A stretch of DNA of 33,174 bases from Deltaproteobacteria bacterium (GCA_019306365.1 JAFDLS010000038.1:1-33174); one strand, 5' to 3'; counted from the first letter of the stretch, positions 1 to 14,013 are shown. A program made the numbers and translations. Notes: a model not told the origin generated them from the sequence alone.

Positions 1-36
1 ACCTCACGACAAACGCCAAAACATCACGTAATTGCC
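1..36. repeat. Short dispersed repeat, copy 1 (may extend left of the window)
   Basis: acctcacgacaaacgccaaaacatcacgtaattgcc, 34/36 identical to 23090-23125. Confidence 0.75.
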
Positions 37-184
37 GCCTGTTACATCATGGCAACCGCTGTTAGAGTCTTGATTTACCTTAGTAATCAAACGGAAGATA
101 ATTTTAGCAATTACAATAACTTGTTATTTCATTAGCCTGACCGGCATCTGCAGACTTTGATTCGAAAAAAAGGCTTAAGCCGAA

Positions 185-1471
185 TCAACCTATCAATTGA
201 TAAAATCCAAAATAAAGGAGCGTCAAAGTGATGAATAGCCCGGCCGGTCCTGCCAGGAGACGGTAGCTTTTAATCAGGCTTGCGTTGAAGTAATCCCGGG
301 TGACCAGAAGGCAGATGTGAACCGGCGAGAGCATCATGCCCATAAACCCGGAGGCATAGGCCAACAGGGCATGACTCATGTAGTCCACACCCTGGCAGTG
401 AGCCAGCAGAGGTACGACTAAAGGAAACGAAGCGCCGACGAATCCAATGGCGATACCGGTAAAGAATCCGGAAAGAAATGGCAAAACCAGAATAACTATC
501 AGGGGGGAAATACCGTAATGTATCAACTCTGCATGTATCTTTTCCACAGCCAGACTTTCAATCAGGATCCCTTTAAAAGCCATGATTCCAAGAATGAGGA
601 AGAGCATTGAGGGGATGGATTTATTCAATGCCGTCCTGAATACCTGTATGGGCGGTATACTGTTTTGTCCAATGACCCAGAGGAGGCAGAGGCTCAAACC
701 GAGAAAAACAGAGGTCACGCCAAGCAGATCCACACCAAAAATCCATTCAAAAAGCGCTACTCCCGGGATGGCCAATATCACTAGAATAATAGGGCGAGCT
801 TCTTTTAAAAACAGCATCCAGCTTCCGGATGTGCCGAACCCTTTGTTATCGGAAGGCCTGGTTTTGGGTATTTGCCGCAAAAGAAAAAAGAAACCGGCGG
901 TAACGGCGAAAATAGTCAGGGGAGCTTGAAACAGGACAAACCGCCAGGTTTGGACGCCTAACAGACTGACGGCTAAAATCACGCCCGGATAAAGCGGCCA
1001 CCAGCATTCCCAGATATGCCTGAACCAGTAATTAATAGTTGTTTTCAAGTTCGCGTCCAATCCTGAACTTTCGCTGGCGGCCCTAACCATTGGCGCGGAA
1101 AACAACGCGCCTCCAGGCATAGGTAAGAGACCGATCAAAGCGGGCATGAAAGCCGTTACTATTCTGGTGTTGGAAGTGGCGTGTGTAAAACTGGTGACGA
1201 TTCGACCTAACTGACCGGATTGACTCATAAGCTGACTTAAAACCAGGATAAGGGCCACAATCATGATCAGAGATAACACCATGGAGTTCAATATGCTTTT
1301 AATCACGCCGGCCAGGATGGTCTGCGGCGGGAGACCCATCAGCAGCCCCAGCATTATTGCGCCCATGAAAAATCCAAGGCTAAGATGGATTTTTAGGCGA
1401 TGGGCGATGAGGATCAGGCTGAAGGCCAGGAAAACATTAACAAGCGCTGGGAGTTTAATGAAAAATTCCAT
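185..1471 (-). CDS. DUF401-family multi-spanning membrane protein (putative permease)
   Basis: 428 aa ORF, very hydrophobic, with motifs such as PALIGLLPMPGGALFSAP and NYWFRHIWECWWPLYPG that I associate with DUF401 proteins. Confidence 0.8.
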   Translation of the reverse strand: MEFFIKLPALVNVFLAFSLILIAHRLKIHLSLGFFMGAIMLGLLMGLPPQTILAGVIKSILNSMVLSLIMIVALILVLSQLMSQSGQLGRIVTSFTHATSNTRIVTAFMPALIGLLPMPGGALFSAPMVRAASESSGLDANLKTTINYWFRHIWECWWPLYPGVILAVSLLGVQTWRFVLFQAPLTIFAVTAGFFFLLRQIPKTRPSDNKGFGTSGSWMLFLKEARPIILVILAIPGVALFEWIFGVDLLGVTSVFLGLSLCLLWVIGQNSIPPIQVFRTALNKSIPSMLFLILGIMAFKGILIESLAVEKIHAELIHYGISPLIVILVLPFLSGFFTGIAIGFVGASFPLVVPLLAHCQGVDYMSHALLAYASGFMGMMLSPVHICLLVTRDYFNASLIKSYRLLAGPAGLFITLTLLYFGFYQLIG

Positions 1472-1579
1472 GGCCGATACTAAGGTCTGGGCGTGACGTA
1501 TGTCAAGAGAATATCGGTGGATTTGATTGAGATTAATCCTTGAATTTTTTTCTCTTTTCTGCTAGTTTGGGGCTGTTAG

Positions 1580-2680
<1,101 letters not shown>

Positions 2681-2737
2681 TATTCCGGGGAACCAAATCT
2701 TACCTTTATTTAAACTGGCGGGATTGAGTCTTGATTT

Positions 2738-3553
2738 ATGTTGCGATATTGGCGTCCGATTCTTTTAGCAGTTTTTTTTATAATCTTCATTGTAATCTTC
2801 GTACGGTGGACCGGTGGGCAAAAAGAAGCTTTCAACCCGGCGGGTTTTTCAATGGAGGTAGTGGCCTCGTTTCAGAACATTGTTACCGGGTCCGCCTTGG
2901 CCATTGAAAATTTTTGGCGGGGCTATTTTTATTTAGTCAACACTCAAGAAGAAAACAAAACTCTGCGTAAGACCCTGGCCCAGTTTCGAGCCACGAATAA
3001 TGGTTTGCGGGAAGCGAGCCTGGCAAATGAACGCCTGAAAAAGCTGCTGAATTTCCAAACATCCCACGATCTACCCGTTATAGGGGGGCAGGTAGTGGCA
3101 TATGACCCCAAGGCGTGGTTCAAAACAATTGTTATTAACCGCGGGAAAGCGGACGGATTGAGAATAAGCATGCCTGTGGTAGCTGACGGTGGAGCTGTTG
3201 GCCGAATCGTGGAGCTAACGGCTCATTATGCCCGGGTTCTGCTTTTGATCGATTACAACAGCTCCATTGACACCCTGGTTCAAAGGACCCGTGTTCGGGG
3301 TGTCCTGAGCGGAAAGTCAGCCCAGACCTGCGAACTCAAGTATGTGCTTAAACATGACGACTTGGTGAGAGGCGACGTCCTTGTTACATCGGGTTTGGGG
3401 GGTGTTTTCCCAAAGGGTCTGAAATTGGGCAAGGTGGCTCGGGTTAGAAAAATCAATCACGATTTGTTTTTAGAGGTTGAAGCCGCGCCGGCTGTGGATT
3501 TTGACAAGCTGGAGGAAGTCCTTGTGATTCTGAAGGAGGATAGCCTGCTTTAA
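2738..3553 (+). CDS. mreC: Rod shape-determining protein MreC
   Basis: 271 aa, N-terminal TM segment, coiled-coil region, VVAYDPKAWFKTIVINRGKADGL motif; located between mreB and mreD. Confidence 0.95.
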   Translation: MLRYWRPILLAVFFIIFIVIFVRWTGGQKEAFNPAGFSMEVVASFQNIVTGSALAIENFWRGYFYLVNTQEENKTLRKTLAQFRATNNGLREASLANERLKKLLNFQTSHDLPVIGGQVVAYDPKAWFKTIVINRGKADGLRISMPVVADGGAVGRIVELTAHYARVLLLIDYNSSIDTLVQRTRVRGVLSGKSAQTCELKYVLKHDDLVRGDVLVTSGLGGVFPKGLKLGKVARVRKINHDLFLEVEAAPAVDFDKLEEVLVILKEDSLL

Positions 3554-4107
3554 TGGAAACCCGGTTTCGAGCTCAATCATTATCCTACAAAGAAGCGATG
3601 ACCTATCTCTTTCTGGGCATCGTTTTTTTAATCCTCGAAACCACCGCCTGGAGCTGGGTGGATCCAGCCCATTGCAGACCCAACTTGATACTGATCCTCA
3701 TCGTTTATCTGGGCATGGCCATACCCCTGATTACAGGTTCCATTCTTATTGTTTGCTTTGGTTTGTTAACTGACACCGCCTCTGGGGGGCCGGCTGGCCT
3801 GTTTACCATCGTATATCTTTTAATCTTCGGCATTACAGTGCTTATGCGTCAGCGACTGGAACCAACAACCATTTTTTATCAGATGATAGTCATCCTGCTT
3901 CTGGCTGTTTTAGCCGAAACCATGATTTGGTGCATCCTTTCTATTTATGGCTGGCCTCTTGAGATCATCTTTGCCCCTTCGAGGGGACTTTTTATTGTCG
4001 CTCAAGGCGTTTCTGTTCTATTAACCGCTTTTGTCAGCCCTGTCTTTTTTTGGTTTTTCGAACGCATCAGGTTCACAAATGGACAGCAAACGGGGGATGA
4101 GGTTTGA
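3553..4107 (+). CDS. mreD: Rod shape-determining protein MreD
   Basis: 184 aa membrane protein directly after mreC (1 nt overlap) and before PBP2. Confidence 0.88.
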   Translation: METRFRAQSLSYKEAMTYLFLGIVFLILETTAWSWVDPAHCRPNLILILIVYLGMAIPLITGSILIVCFGLLTDTASGGPAGLFTIVYLLIFGITVLMRQRLEPTTIFYQMIVILLLAVLAETMIWCILSIYGWPLEIIFAPSRGLFIVAQGVSVLLTAFVSPVFFWFFERIRFTNGQQTGDEV

Positions 4108-5969
4108 CAACTTCCAGGAGTCCCTTTTCCGAAGAGCCGGAGGACCTTAAATCCCGTCCCATAAAGCTGATTTTTATTATATTTATCTTCTTTCTCTTCC
4201 TGTTAGGCCGATTATGGTATCTCCAGATCGTCAAAGGGCCTGAGTTTCGGGTATTGTCCGAAAGCAACCGCACTCGTGTTCAAGACATTCTTCCGCCTCG
4301 AGGCTTGATACTGGACCGTTATGGTCAGATTCTGGTTGACAACCACCCGGCTTTCGACCTGGCGGTCATTCGGGAGGATGTGCCTGATTTTGACCTTTTG
4401 ATCACCCGGTTGACACATCTTTTGAAAATGCCTTTAAAGGAGATGGAAGGAACCTTTAAAGCCGCCCGATCTCTGCCCGCTTTCAAACCGGCCCTGATTC
4501 GATCAGATTTAAGCCGGTTAGATCTTGTCGTTCTGGAAACACATCGTTTTGAACTGCCCGGGATTGTTATTCGGGTTAAACCGCAGCGTAAATATCTTCA
4601 TGAGAGCCTGGCAGCTCACGTTATCGGTTACCTGGGTGAGGTAAGTCAAAACCAGCTAAAGCTAAAAAAATATAAAAAGAACCGTATGGGGGATCTTATC
4701 GGCCAGTACGGGCTTGAATGGGAACACGAGTCCATACTGAAGGGAAAACGAGGCTGGCGTCTGGTCGAGGTTAATGCCTCTGGCCGTGTGCTGAAGGTTA
4801 TTAAACAAATTCCGCCGGAGCCCGGCCATAATCTATATTTGACCCTGGATGCTCGTTTGCAGCAGGTAGCTGAGCAGGCTCTGGAAGACAAGGCCGGGGC
4901 GATTGTCGTCATGAACGTTCAAACCGGGGCTATCTTGGCCATGGCTTCCAGTCCAACATTTTGTCAGGACGATTTTATAAAGGGGATCAGTCCTCAAAAG
5001 TGGCAGGATCTGCTTGATAATCCCCTGCACCCTCTCGAAAATCGGGCAATCAGCGGCCAGTATATGCCCGGTTCCACCTTTAAGATTGTGGCTGCTGTCG
5101 CTGCTTTGGAAGAAGGGCTCATAACGCCTGAAACGACGATAACGTGCACTGGCGGTTATCCTTTTGGTAATCGTGTCTTCCACTGTTGGCGCAAGAGCGG
5201 CCATGGCAAAGTAAACCTGCATAAAGCCCTAGTTGAATCATGTGACGTTTATTTTTATGACATTGGTCGGCGATTGGGAATAAACACCCTGGCCTATTAT
5301 TCCAAAGCAATGGGCCTTGGACAAAAAAGCGGCATAGGTTTGCGCAATGAAAAGCCCGGGCTGGTTCCAACTACTGAGTGGAAGAAAAGACGCTTTAACG
5401 CCCCGTGGTTCCAGGGAGAAAATCTTTCGGTCATCATTGGGCAGGGCTTTAATCTGGCCACACCATTGCAAATGGCCCGTCTTGTAAGTGCGGTTGTCAA
5501 CGACGGGGTGCTTTACAAACCATATTTGATAAAACAGATTACCGATGCCGATAATAATGTGATTAAGACCTTTTCACCAGAAGTCATTCGCCGTCTGAAT
5601 TTCAAACCTGAAACCCTGACTTTGATTAAGGAAGCTCTTTGCGGTGTGGTGAATGAACCACGCGGCACAGGACGCGCCGCTCAACTGAAGAATGTAATCG
5701 TAGGAGGCAAAACCGGGACCGCCCAGGTCGTTACTATGGGTAATTACAAAGCGAAGGAAGATGACTTGCCTTATAAATATCGCGATCATGCCTGGTTTGT
5801 TGCCTTTGCGCCGGAGGAAAATCCAAGGATTTCTGTGGCCGTGATAGTGGAACATAGCGGCCACGGAGGATCAGTAGCGGCCCCTCTGGCAAAAAAAGTT
5901 CTGGAAACTTATTTTATCTTGGAACAACAAGGGCGGATGGTCGCCACAATTGACATGCCCCTGCCTTGA
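4104..5969 (+). CDS. mrdA: Penicillin-binding protein 2 (peptidoglycan D,D-transpeptidase MrdA)
   Basis: 621 aa; SxxK motif in GSTFKIVAAVAALEEG, SxN-like SCDVYFY, KTG motif in VGGKTGTAQV; 4 nt overlap with mreD. Confidence 0.96.
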   Translation: MTTSRSPFSEEPEDLKSRPIKLIFIIFIFFLFLLGRLWYLQIVKGPEFRVLSESNRTRVQDILPPRGLILDRYGQILVDNHPAFDLAVIREDVPDFDLLITRLTHLLKMPLKEMEGTFKAARSLPAFKPALIRSDLSRLDLVVLETHRFELPGIVIRVKPQRKYLHESLAAHVIGYLGEVSQNQLKLKKYKKNRMGDLIGQYGLEWEHESILKGKRGWRLVEVNASGRVLKVIKQIPPEPGHNLYLTLDARLQQVAEQALEDKAGAIVVMNVQTGAILAMASSPTFCQDDFIKGISPQKWQDLLDNPLHPLENRAISGQYMPGSTFKIVAAVAALEEGLITPETTITCTGGYPFGNRVFHCWRKSGHGKVNLHKALVESCDVYFYDIGRRLGINTLAYYSKAMGLGQKSGIGLRNEKPGLVPTTEWKKRRFNAPWFQGENLSVIIGQGFNLATPLQMARLVSAVVNDGVLYKPYLIKQITDADNNVIKTFSPEVIRRLNFKPETLTLIKEALCGVVNEPRGTGRAAQLKNVIVGGKTGTAQVVTMGNYKAKEDDLPYKYRDHAWFVAFAPEENPRISVAVIVEHSGHGGSVAAPLAKKVLETYFILEQQGRMVATIDMPLP

Positions 5970-6018
5970 GCTCTTGAGGTGAAAAAGATGGGCTTAATAT
6001 GATTGAGGAAATTGCGCC

Positions 6019-7125
6019 ATGATGATTGACCGGCGTCTTATTCAAAATTTCGATTGGATCCTTCTTTGCCTGGTTTTGACCCTGGCCGGTCTGGGTATCT
6101 TAAACCTTTACAGCGCCTCTTCCGGGAGTCAGGCTGGTGGGGGCCCGGTTTACCTCAAGCAGGCTTACTGGCTTGCACTGGGTTTGGTGGTTGCGCTGGC
6201 AATACTCTTTTTCGATTACCATCAGGCGGAAAAGACAGCTTACATGTTATACGCGCTAGGGCTGCTGCTTTTAATCCTCGTCCTCATTTCAGGTCAAACC
6301 GTTTCCGGTTCCCAGCGGTGGCTGGAACTGGGGTTTTTCCGTTTTCAGCCTTCTGAATTGGTCAAGATTATCGTTCTCGTGACCCTGGCGAGATATTTTT
6401 CCCGAAGAGAGTATCCGGAAGGACTGGGGCTTAAAGATTTGATCATGCCAATGCTCCTGGCAGGAATCCCTTTTTTACTTATCCTGGCCCAGCCTGACCT
6501 GGGGACGGCTCTGCACCTCGCCATTGTCTGTTTGTCGTTAATTCTCTTTTTAAAGGTCCGCTGGGATGCCCTGTTACTGCTCAGTTCCGGCGTAGCGGCG
6601 GCTATGCCGTTTATCTGGTCGGTTCTCAAGGCGTATCAAAAGCAGAGGATCATAACCTTCCTGAATCCGGCCAAGGATCCCCATGGAGCCGGATATCATA
6701 TCATTCAATCCAAGATAGCGGTTGGATCAGGTCAAGCCTGGGGCAAAGGTTTTATGAAAGGCACTCAAAGTCACCTGCGCTTTCTGCCCGAGCAGCAAAC
6801 GGATTTCGCCTTTTCGGTTTTCGCGGAAGAGTGGGGTTTTGTGGGTGCGCTGGTTCTTTTGGGTTTGTTTTTTCTCTTGCTGGTCTGGGCATTGCGAATA
6901 GCGAACCGTTCACAAGATAGATTTGGGGCCCTGCTTGGCGTGGGGCTGGTCCTGCTTATATTCTGGCAGTTTTTCATTAACATATGCATGGTCATCGGTC
7001 TGATGCCTGTCGTAGGCATTCCCCTGCCTTTCATAAGTTATGGCGGGTCATCTTTGGTAACCCTGTTTATCGGCGTCGGGCTGCTTTTAAATATTAGTAT
7101 GCGCCGGTTTATGTTTCAAAAATAA
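6019..7125 (+). CDS. rodA: Rod shape-determining protein RodA (SEDS glycosyltransferase)
   Basis: 368 aa polytopic protein; QPDLGTALHL, FLPEQQTDFAFSVFAEEWGFVG and PLPFISYGGSSL SEDS motifs. Confidence 0.96.
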   Translation: MMIDRRLIQNFDWILLCLVLTLAGLGILNLYSASSGSQAGGGPVYLKQAYWLALGLVVALAILFFDYHQAEKTAYMLYALGLLLLILVLISGQTVSGSQRWLELGFFRFQPSELVKIIVLVTLARYFSRREYPEGLGLKDLIMPMLLAGIPFLLILAQPDLGTALHLAIVCLSLILFLKVRWDALLLLSSGVAAAMPFIWSVLKAYQKQRIITFLNPAKDPHGAGYHIIQSKIAVGSGQAWGKGFMKGTQSHLRFLPEQQTDFAFSVFAEEWGFVGALVLLGLFFLLLVWALRIANRSQDRFGALLGVGLVLLIFWQFFINICMVIGLMPVVGIPLPFISYGGSSLVTLFIGVGLLLNISMRRFMFQK

Positions 7126-7416
7126 CAGTGAAAAAATCCACCATAATCCAGTAGCTTAACCCAGATCGAGGAAGGTCGGGGATTACGTAGCAGGATTATG
7201 GAATATATTTCAAGGGATTAATTTTTTGGCTGACAGTTCGTCCGAAGGACGAGTTCCAATCAATGGCGCCACCGCCGGATGAAGTTTTGCAGGGAGCTTG
7301 GCGAACGAACGTTAACATTTACGATTTTTTACTTGTTTATGCCGGGAACGTATGATAGAAACAATCTTTGTTAGTAATATCTCTATCTTGTGTAATATAT
7401 TCAGGGAGGTCAGACC

Positions 7417-7854
7417 ATGAGGAAAAAAGGTGCGGCGAGAAGTCTGACATCCGGTAAGGATATCAGCGCCTTTATAGGTCTAGGCACTGAGTTCCAAGGT
7501 CAGCTCAATTTCGACGGAGTGGTTCGATTGGATGGACGCTTTTCAGGAGAGATTTACTCGACCGGCACTCTGATAATAGGCGAGACGGCCCATGTTAGCG
7601 CGGAAATAAATGTGGATACAGTAATTATTAGCGGTGAAGTTCATGGAAATGTCAGGGCAAAAAATCGGGTAGAGTTTCATGCCCCGGCCAAGCTGTATGG
7701 CAATATTTTTTCCCCGGTGCTGACTATTGATGAAGGAGTGATCTTTGAGGGTAACTGTGAAATGGCCGAGGTGATTGAAGGCGAGGACGCGGATAAAACC
7801 ATCACCTTGATCAGCAAGGAAGGGGAGGTTCGTGCTGATCATGAATTGATATGA
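7417..7854 (+). CDS. Bactofilin family (polymer-forming cytoskeletal) protein
   Basis: 145 aa; GTEFQGQLNFDGVVRLDGRFSGEIYSTGTLIIGETAHVSAEI repetitive beta-helix pattern; SD-like ggagg upstream. Confidence 0.92.
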   Translation: MRKKGAARSLTSGKDISAFIGLGTEFQGQLNFDGVVRLDGRFSGEIYSTGTLIIGETAHVSAEINVDTVIISGEVHGNVRAKNRVEFHAPAKLYGNIFSPVLTIDEGVIFEGNCEMAEVIEGEDADKTITLISKEGEVRADHELI

Positions 7855-7932
7855 GATTTTCACCCGTCAGCCAACCTTTTAGACTTCCAGCAGGTTAATT
7901 GCCTTTCAGGCAAAAAAAAATAATTTAAAAAT

Positions 7933-7960
7933 TTGACATCAACACTGAAATAGGGTAAAA
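7933..7960 (+). promoter_or_regulatory. Possible sigma70-like promoter upstream of the ATP synthase operon
   Basis: TTGACA at 7933-7938; the -10 region (TAGGGT/TAAAAG) is a poor match. Confidence 0.25.
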
Positions 7961-8083
7961 GACACGAGTCAACTTATTAGGGTCAGGGGATTCACTTTGT
8001 AAAAAAAATCACGAGCTCGAAACCTGGCCCCCGGTGTAAGTAATTATTATAGTCAAGACACCCAGTTAGAGGTTAAGTCGGAA

Positions 8084-8512
8084 ATGATTGACATCAACAC
8101 TTCTTTAATCTTTCAGATTGTCAATTTTCTTTTGATGATTATAGTACTCAACTATTTGCTTTATCGGCCTATTAGGGGAGTGCTCAAAGAACGGCGGGAA
8201 AAGATTGACGGTTTTGAGTCCGACATTGAGCGGATGATCCAGAAGGCTAATGATCGCGGAGCCGATATTGAATCTCGGTTGGCCGAAGCCAAGCGGGAGG
8301 GATTCAATAAAAAGGAAGAGGCGAAAGGACAAGGCCTGGAGGAAGAGAAGCTCGTTATCGATGAAGCCAACAATCAGGCTGAGGAGGCGTTGAAAAAGGT
8401 CAAGGCGCAGATTTCAGAGGAAATCGTTGTCGCCCGGGAGGCTCTCAAGAAAGATCTGGAAATATTTTCGGCTGATTTGGCGCGGAAGATATTAGGAAGG
8501 AGCTTCTCATGA
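8084..8512 (+). CDS. atpF: F-type ATP synthase b-type subunit (b'/first b copy)
   Basis: 142 aa; N-terminal TM followed by YLLYRPIRGVLKERREKIDGF and a long charged helix; first gene of the atp cluster. Confidence 0.88.
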   Translation: MIDINTSLIFQIVNFLLMIIVLNYLLYRPIRGVLKERREKIDGFESDIERMIQKANDRGADIESRLAEAKREGFNKKEEAKGQGLEEEKLVIDEANNQAEEALKKVKAQISEEIVVAREALKKDLEIFSADLARKILGRSFS

Positions 8513-9159
8513 TCAGGTCAAAGCCTTTTTACCGTTATACCCTTCTTGTTGTTATCTTAACTTTATCGCTATGTCTGCTTGGGCCTGCTGTAAGCCTGGC
8601 TGTTTCTGCAGAAGAAAGTCATGGTACCGGTGAGGCCGCCACGCATGACGCTGGTGAGGGAGGACATGGCGGTATACCTGCGGCCAAGGTTTGGGATCTT
8701 GTTTTCAGAACGATGAACTTTTTGGCCATGATAATCATCTTGGTCGTCCTGCTCAGAAAACCCGCCGGCCAATTTTTTGGCAAACGCCGCGAAGAGATCG
8801 CCCAAACCCTGTCGGATTTAGAACTCAAAAAAGCTGAAAGTGAAGAACAATACCTGAAGTTGGAGCGCAAGTTGATCGACCTTGACTCTGAACGGGAGGC
8901 TATTATAGCTGAATATATCAAGGACGGTGAAAAAGAGAAAGAGAAGATCATTGTCAACGCTCGGGAAATAGCGGCTCGGATTCAGCAGCAGGCGGAGGTT
9001 GCCATTAAACAGGAAGTTCAGCAAGCCAAGGCTGAATTAAAACGTGAGATTGCCGATTTAGCCGCTTCACAAGCTGAGGAAATAATTAAGAATAATATTG
9101 ACGCTCAAGATCAGGAACGTTTGGTAGAAGAATATCTTGACAAGGTGGTGCCGAATTGA
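8509..9159 (+). CDS. atpF: F-type ATP synthase subunit b (second b-type subunit, with signal-like N-terminus)
   Basis: 216 aa; hydrophobic leader, TM, then RKPAGQFFGKRREEIAQTLSDLE and a long charged helix; 4 nt ATGA overlap with the previous gene. Confidence 0.9.
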   Translation: MIRSKPFYRYTLLVVILTLSLCLLGPAVSLAVSAEESHGTGEAATHDAGEGGHGGIPAAKVWDLVFRTMNFLAMIIILVVLLRKPAGQFFGKRREEIAQTLSDLELKKAESEEQYLKLERKLIDLDSEREAIIAEYIKDGEKEKEKIIVNAREIAARIQQQAEVAIKQEVQQAKAELKREIADLAASQAEEIIKNNIDAQDQERLVEEYLDKVVPN

Positions 9160-9695
9160 TCAGTCAGGCTGTAGCTAGACGGTATGCCAAGGCCTTGTTG
9201 GCCATAGGCCGGGAAGATAATAATTTTGAGAAGTATGGAGAGGGGTTGGCTGTTTTCGCGGAGCTCATGGCCAGAAAAGATTTGACCGAAGCGCTAACTA
9301 ATCCTATTTATCCATTTGCGATTCGTCGTCAGGTCCTGGATGCTGTCCTGGAAAAAATAAGCCCGTCTCAGGTCGTAAAAAACCTTTTAGGTTTGCTCAT
9401 GGACAAAGGCCGCATCAACCTGGTCGAGTTCATTAATAGCTATTACCAAAAACTAGTTGATGAGGTTAACAACATTGAGCGGGCGACGGTTGTCACGGCT
9501 ACTTCCCTTCCGGAGAGCCTTCACGAACAGGTCAAAAAGATCCTGGAGGAGATGACAGGCAAGACGATTCTGCTTGAAATTGAGCAGGATCCGGAAATAA
9601 TCGGCGGTATCGTTGCCCACGTTGGAGACCTCACGCTGGATGGCAGCGTTAAAACGCAACTAAAAAATCTTAAAGAATCTTTGATCAAGGGGTAA
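9156..9695 (+). CDS. atpH: F-type ATP synthase subunit delta
   Basis: 179 aa; SQAVARRYAKALLAIG N-terminus and the C-terminal DxxIIGG-type motif (DPEIIGGIVAHVGDLTLDGSVKTQL); TTG start overlaps the upstream stop (TTGA). Confidence 0.95.
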   Translation: MISQAVARRYAKALLAIGREDNNFEKYGEGLAVFAELMARKDLTEALTNPIYPFAIRRQVLDAVLEKISPSQVVKNLLGLLMDKGRINLVEFINSYYQKLVDEVNNIERATVVTATSLPESLHEQVKKILEEMTGKTILLEIEQDPEIIGGIVAHVGDLTLDGSVKTQLKNLKESLIKG

Positions 9696-9701
9696 AGTCC
9701 T

Positions 9702-11213
<1,512 letters not shown>

Positions 11214-11228
11214 AAGATAGGCGAATCC

Positions 11229-12107
11229 ATGGCCACATTAAAGGATATTCAGCGAAAAATCGCGGCTGTTAAAAAGACCCAACAGATTACGCGGGCCATG
11301 AATATGGTCGCGGCCGCTAAGCTCAGAACCGCCCAGGGCAGGATAGAAAATTTCCGTCCTTACGCCTCAAAATTTGCCGATCTGATTGCCAAACTTGCCG
11401 TGGGGATAGAAACTGGGATTCATCCCTTTCTCATGCAGCCGGATGAAGTTAAAAAGATCGAGCTGGTGGCGTTTTCTTCTGACAGGGGTTTGTGCGGCAG
11501 TTTTAACAACAATATTATCAGCGGGGTAGAACGAGTATCTGGGGATTATCGGGATCAGGACGTCGATGTCTCCATGACATTGGTCGGTCGTAAAGTTTGT
11601 GATTACTTCCACCGCCGCCCGGTCAAGATAAGGGCCAGCTATCCAGAAGTTATGAATTCCTACGATTACTCGACCGCTGTTCAAATCGCCCAGGGTGTTT
11701 CAGACGCCTTTCTGATGGGCGAGGTACATGAGGTTTGGATTTACTATACGCGTTTCGGAAGCGTTTCTCAATTGATTCCAACACTGGTAAAGCTTCTTCC
11801 AATATCACCGCCTCAGGAGGAAGAGGTTGGTGATGAAAGCGACGCTCTTGAGTATCTATGTGAACCAAGCGCTGAAGCGATTTTGGTTGATCTGCTTCCG
11901 AAAAGTTTCATTATACAGTTTTACAATGCCATGTTAGAGACGTCCGCCAGCGAGAATGCCGCTCGGATGGTAGCCATGGACAATGCTACGAATAATTGTA
12001 AAGATATGGTTGATGATCTAACCATGGTTTACAATAAAGCGCGCCAGGCAGCCATCACCATGGAGCTGATGGACATCGTCGGAGGCGCTGAGGCCTTAAA
12101 GGCATAA
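11229..12107 (+). CDS. atpG: F-type ATP synthase subunit gamma
   Basis: 292 aa; MATLKDIQRKIAAVKKTQQITRAMNMVAAAKL and SDRGLCGSFNNN. Confidence 0.98.
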   Translation: MATLKDIQRKIAAVKKTQQITRAMNMVAAAKLRTAQGRIENFRPYASKFADLIAKLAVGIETGIHPFLMQPDEVKKIELVAFSSDRGLCGSFNNNIISGVERVSGDYRDQDVDVSMTLVGRKVCDYFHRRPVKIRASYPEVMNSYDYSTAVQIAQGVSDAFLMGEVHEVWIYYTRFGSVSQLIPTLVKLLPISPPQEEEVGDESDALEYLCEPSAEAILVDLLPKSFIIQFYNAMLETSASENAARMVAMDNATNNCKDMVDDLTMVYNKARQAAITMELMDIVGGAEALKA

Positions 12108-12141
12108 AAATAGAAATTTGTACTGACCAGAGGAGGTCTAG

Positions 12142-13557
<1,416 letters not shown>

Positions 13558-13572
13558 CTTTCAGGATTAAAT

Positions 13573-13992
13573 ATGGCTGAACAAATAAAGCTGGATGTCG
13601 TTACTCCAGACAAACTGGTCCTCAGTGAGAGTGTTGATATAGTTGTCGCCACCGCGACCGAAGGCGAATTCGGTGTTTTACACGGTCATATCCCCTTTCT
13701 AACCACCTTGCAGCCCGGCGAACTCAGATATCGTCAGGGAGGTAATGTGCATTATTTGGCCGTTAGCGGCGGATTTGCCGAAGTCTCTAATAATAAGGTT
13801 ACCATCCTGGCCGAATCGGCGGAGCTCGGTCGAGAAATTGATATGGAACGAGCTCAAAGGGCTCGTGAACGAGCTCAACAGCGTTTGGAACAGACCCGGC
13901 AGGATGAAAAGGTCGATTTCGCACGAAGCGAAGCGGCCTTGAGGCGGGCCATGGTTAGGCTCAAGGTGGCGGAAAAACAGAAGGCCATCTAA
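13573..13992 (+). CDS. atpC: F-type ATP synthase subunit epsilon
   Basis: 139 aa; [30 protein letters not shown]; last gene of the operon. Confidence 0.97.
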   Translation: MAEQIKLDVVTPDKLVLSESVDIVVATATEGEFGVLHGHIPFLTTLQPGELRYRQGGNVHYLAVSGGFAEVSNNKVTILAESAELGREIDMERAQRARERAQQRLEQTRQDEKVDFARSEAALRRAMVRLKVAEKQKAI

Positions 13993-14013
13993 ACAAACTT
14001 TTTTATTATATTC

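Noticed and set aside
172-188. GGCTTAAGCC palindrome with T-run and TTGATTCG/CGAATCAA arms at the end of the DUF401 gene
   Set aside because: Could be a weak terminator overlapping the stop codon, but the stem is very short; not confident enough to list.
4833-5222. Minus-strand ORF of 129 aa inside mrdA
   Set aside because: Antisense shadow of a strongly coding gene with no recognisable domain; same reasoning for 10164-10583, 10638-10979, 17534-17941, 9824-10204, 2317-2670 and 21675-22097.
7905-7925. TTGCCT-ttc-AGGCAA hairpin after the bactofilin gene
   Set aside because: On the plus strand it is followed by A's rather than T's, so it is not a convincing terminator for bactofilin; on the minus strand there is no gene to terminate.
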